From Holosporales bacterium (GTDB lineage Bacteria; Pseudomonadota; Alphaproteobacteria; RUG11792): a stretch of 8,710 bases of DNA. The translations under genes and the position numbers were made by a program. How positions within the stretch are numbered: position 1 is the stretch's first letter; every line of letters starts with the position of its first letter. The DNA lies in assembly GCA_031275915.1 (NCBI GenBank), contig JAISOC010000007.1, positions 1 through 8,710 of the forward strand, given 5' to 3'. Positions 7,441-8,710 of this stretch are shown here, piece by piece. The notes beneath the pieces are model-generated. The model was not told the DNA's origin, ran no database searches, and was given only the letters and a program-made list of their open reading frames with translations.

Positions 7441-8540
7441 AATATCTTTAATCTACGAGTTTTGGCAAATACATATCCGGATACCAACAGCAATACTACG
7501 GCTATTAACATAAGTGGGTATATGTTTAAAAATGCGTCGTATATAGACATGTTTTTTAACATTATTCCTTTCACAAGTCTGTTGGCATACACCAGTGGAT
7601 TACACTTTATAAACGTTTTTACAAGGGGATTGGTCACACTTTCAACTGGAGACATTAGGCCTGATAGAGCCATTATTGGCATCATACTCACAAACATTCC
7701 GAGACTTGCCTGCTGCTGAGTGTTTGCAAAAGCAGCTATGAATACTCCTATTCCTGCAACTGCTGAAACAAAAATTAGCATAGAGAAAATAATAAGCAAA
7801 ATGCTACCCCTGATTGGAATCCCATAAAAAATATGAGCAAAAAACATTGCAAAAGTGGACATACATATGCTAATTACAATTCCTGGAGTTATTTTTCCAA
7901 TCAGCATACCAAGTGGTTTTATAGGAGTAACCAAAAGTTGATCGAAGGTTCCAGCTTCCTTTTCTCTGGCTATAGACAGTCCAACTATAGAAATCACCTG
8001 ACTCACAACCAACATACACATAATGTTTGTTATAGAGAACCACAAAGCCTCCTTGTTGGGGTTATACCAGGTTCTAATACTGATATTTGGGGTCATTTTT
8101 GAAGTTTGAAACTTGTTTATTATCTGAGAGATATATCCCATAGTAATCATAGCAGCATTGGTTCTTCTGCCATCTGTTATTATTTGTATATTTGCCTCTC
8201 TTTCACTCATAACATTTTTTGAAAAATCTTTGTTAAAAACAATTCCTATAAAAGCTTTTTCTGTATTTATACATTTATTCAATTCTTTGTAGCTATAAAC
8301 ATAGTATGTATCCTTAAAAGTCTTAGTACAAACTATGCTATCTAAAATATCTTTGCTATGTCGTCCACTGTCCTCATTTAATATAACAAGTGAGGCATTG
8401 CTAACATCTTTTGTTGAAGCAAATGCAAATACTGTCAAAAAAAGCAATATTGGAAAAAAGATCATGAAGGCAGTTTTGGGCTCTCGCAGCAAATCCTGCA
8501 ATTCCTTCAATATTAAAGATTTAACACCAGCAAATATCAT
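7437..8540 (-). CDS. ABC-2 type export permease (YhhJ/YbhS/YbhR-like)
   Basis: Inner-membrane permease subunit of an ABC exporter, 367 residues from the ATG at 8540, the usual size for this family. One TM helix lies at about 24-42 ([17 protein letters not shown]). A periplasmic domain of about 110 residues follows and ends in the family motif RTWYNPN (R156-N162). Then come five further TM helices, with the cytoplasmic coupling motif [15 protein letters not shown] starting at R192 after TM2. The C terminus is basic (KTRRLKIF). TTG 8576 and GTG 8546 are alternative in-frame starts; ATG 8540 best matches the family N terminus. Its stop shares three bases with that of prfA (7437-7439). Such permeases normally follow a gene for an ATPase, often with an HlyD-like adaptor, but neither is seen here. 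A mobile-element terminus lies about 50 bp upstream instead. The substrate is unknown; drug or envelope-component export is typical. Confidence 0.9.
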   Translation of the reverse strand: MIFAGVKSLILKELQDLLREPKTAFMIFFPILLFLTVFAFASTKDVSNASLVILNEDSGRHSKDILDSIVCTKTFKDTYYVYSYKELNKCINTEKAFIGIVFNKDFSKNVMSEREANIQIITDGRRTNAAMITMGYISQIINKFQTSKMTPNISIRTWYNPNKEALWFSITNIMCMLVVSQVISIVGLSIAREKEAGTFDQLLVTPIKPLGMLIGKITPGIVISICMSTFAMFFAHIFYGIPIRGSILLIIFSMLIFVSAVAGIGVFIAAFANTQQQASLGMFVSMMPIMALSGLMSPVESVTNPLVKTFIKCNPLVYANRLVKGIMLKNMSIYDAFLNIYPLMLIAVVLLLVSGYVFAKTRRLKIF

Positions 8541-8582
8541 CCCCACATCATGCCATATAATCCAAGAAACGTGCAAGTGGAG

Positions 8583-8708
8583 TTATGTGGGATTGACACC
8601 TAAATGTAGAAGTCTAGCTACAGAGTTTTGTGTTCCTTCAGTACTCTTCCTTTTTGGAGGAACTCCATTGTACCAGATTACTTCCGTTTGTCTGTCAAGG
8701 ATCACTTC
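8583..8708 (-). CDS. Partial open frame of unknown identity running in from the window edge
   Basis: A frame open from the window edge to TAA 8585-8583 covers 42 codons and includes VIWYNGVPPKRKSTEG and ends SVARLLHLGVNPT. Its last dozen codons overlap the transposon-type terminus at 8589-8611, and a related peptide (LHLVINP) is encoded by the terminus at 6131-6150. It could be the C-terminal end of an element-encoded transposase, or a host gene whose 3' end was replaced by an element. The + strand of the same stretch is also open, so coding is not assured. I do not recognise the protein. Confidence 0.25.
   Translation of the reverse strand, partial: EVILDRQTEVIWYNGVPPKRKSTEGTQNSVARLLHLGVNPT
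8589..8611 (+). mobile_element. Third copy of the MITE/IS terminus; element continues past the window edge
   Basis: GGATTGACACCTAAATGTAG (8590-8609) matches the MITE left and right termini at 19 of 22 positions each when two further bases are counted. It shares the extra leading G of the right terminus (8589). Similarity to the left terminus extends weakly to about 8625 (TCTAGCTACAGAG versus TCTAGTTGCAAAA). The element would lie to the right of 8589. Its length and whether it carries a transposase cannot be seen. Confidence 0.5.
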
Positions 8709-8710
8709 GT

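Noticed and set aside
1..8710. tRNA, rRNA, CRISPR array or riboswitch
   Set aside because: No cloverleaf-like stretch, rRNA-like conserved sequence, regularly spaced direct repeats or recognisable riboswitch core was seen on either strand.

Overview
This AT-rich window comes from a Gram-negative bacterium. The evidence is a tripartite-type RND efflux pump (inner-membrane pump plus periplasmic adaptor), a bacterial class-I release factor RF1, and standard stop codons including TGA. Base composition, mobile-element debris and a BspA-type leucine-rich-repeat surface protein suggest a host-associated lineage. An AT-rich alphaproteobacterium is one possibility, but I cannot place it more precisely from the sequence alone.

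Layout, left to right. Positions 74-103 hold a convincing sigma70-like promoter for a two-gene efflux operon on the + strand: a membrane-fusion adaptor (147-1394) and an HAE-1-type RND pump (1391-4474), whose start and stop codons overlap as ATGA. No outer-membrane TolC-type channel gene is present. A short convergent region (4475-4623) holds two hairpins. On the - strand lies a BspA-like LRR gene. Its good ribosome-binding site and signal peptide begin at 5947, but they are separated from the LRR body by a run of 15 G. At this tract length the signal peptide is out of frame and translation stops after 25 codons. Losing one G (or gaining two) would fuse it to the LRR body as a 440-residue exported protein. 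This is the signature of a slipped-strand phase-variation (ON/OFF) locus and is the main discovery of the window.

The 413 bases between the LRR start and prfA contain a degraded gene on the - strand. It is interrupted by a 145-bp MITE-like element with 22-bp imperfect terminal inverted repeats (20/22 identical) and a perfect 10-bp target-site duplication. Excising the element and one copy of the duplication in silico restores one open frame of 70 codons. A third copy of the same terminus lies at 8589-8611, just upstream of the last gene, and its element runs off the window edge.

prfA (RF1, 6361-7440, +) is followed convergently by an ABC-2-type export permease (8540-7437, -); their stop codons overlap by three bases. 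The permease has no ATPase or adaptor partner in the window, and the mobile-element terminus sits where its upstream operon partner would be expected. The efflux operon and the ABC permease both point to export across the inner membrane. prfA is housekeeping. The LRR protein is probably a variable surface or secreted factor.
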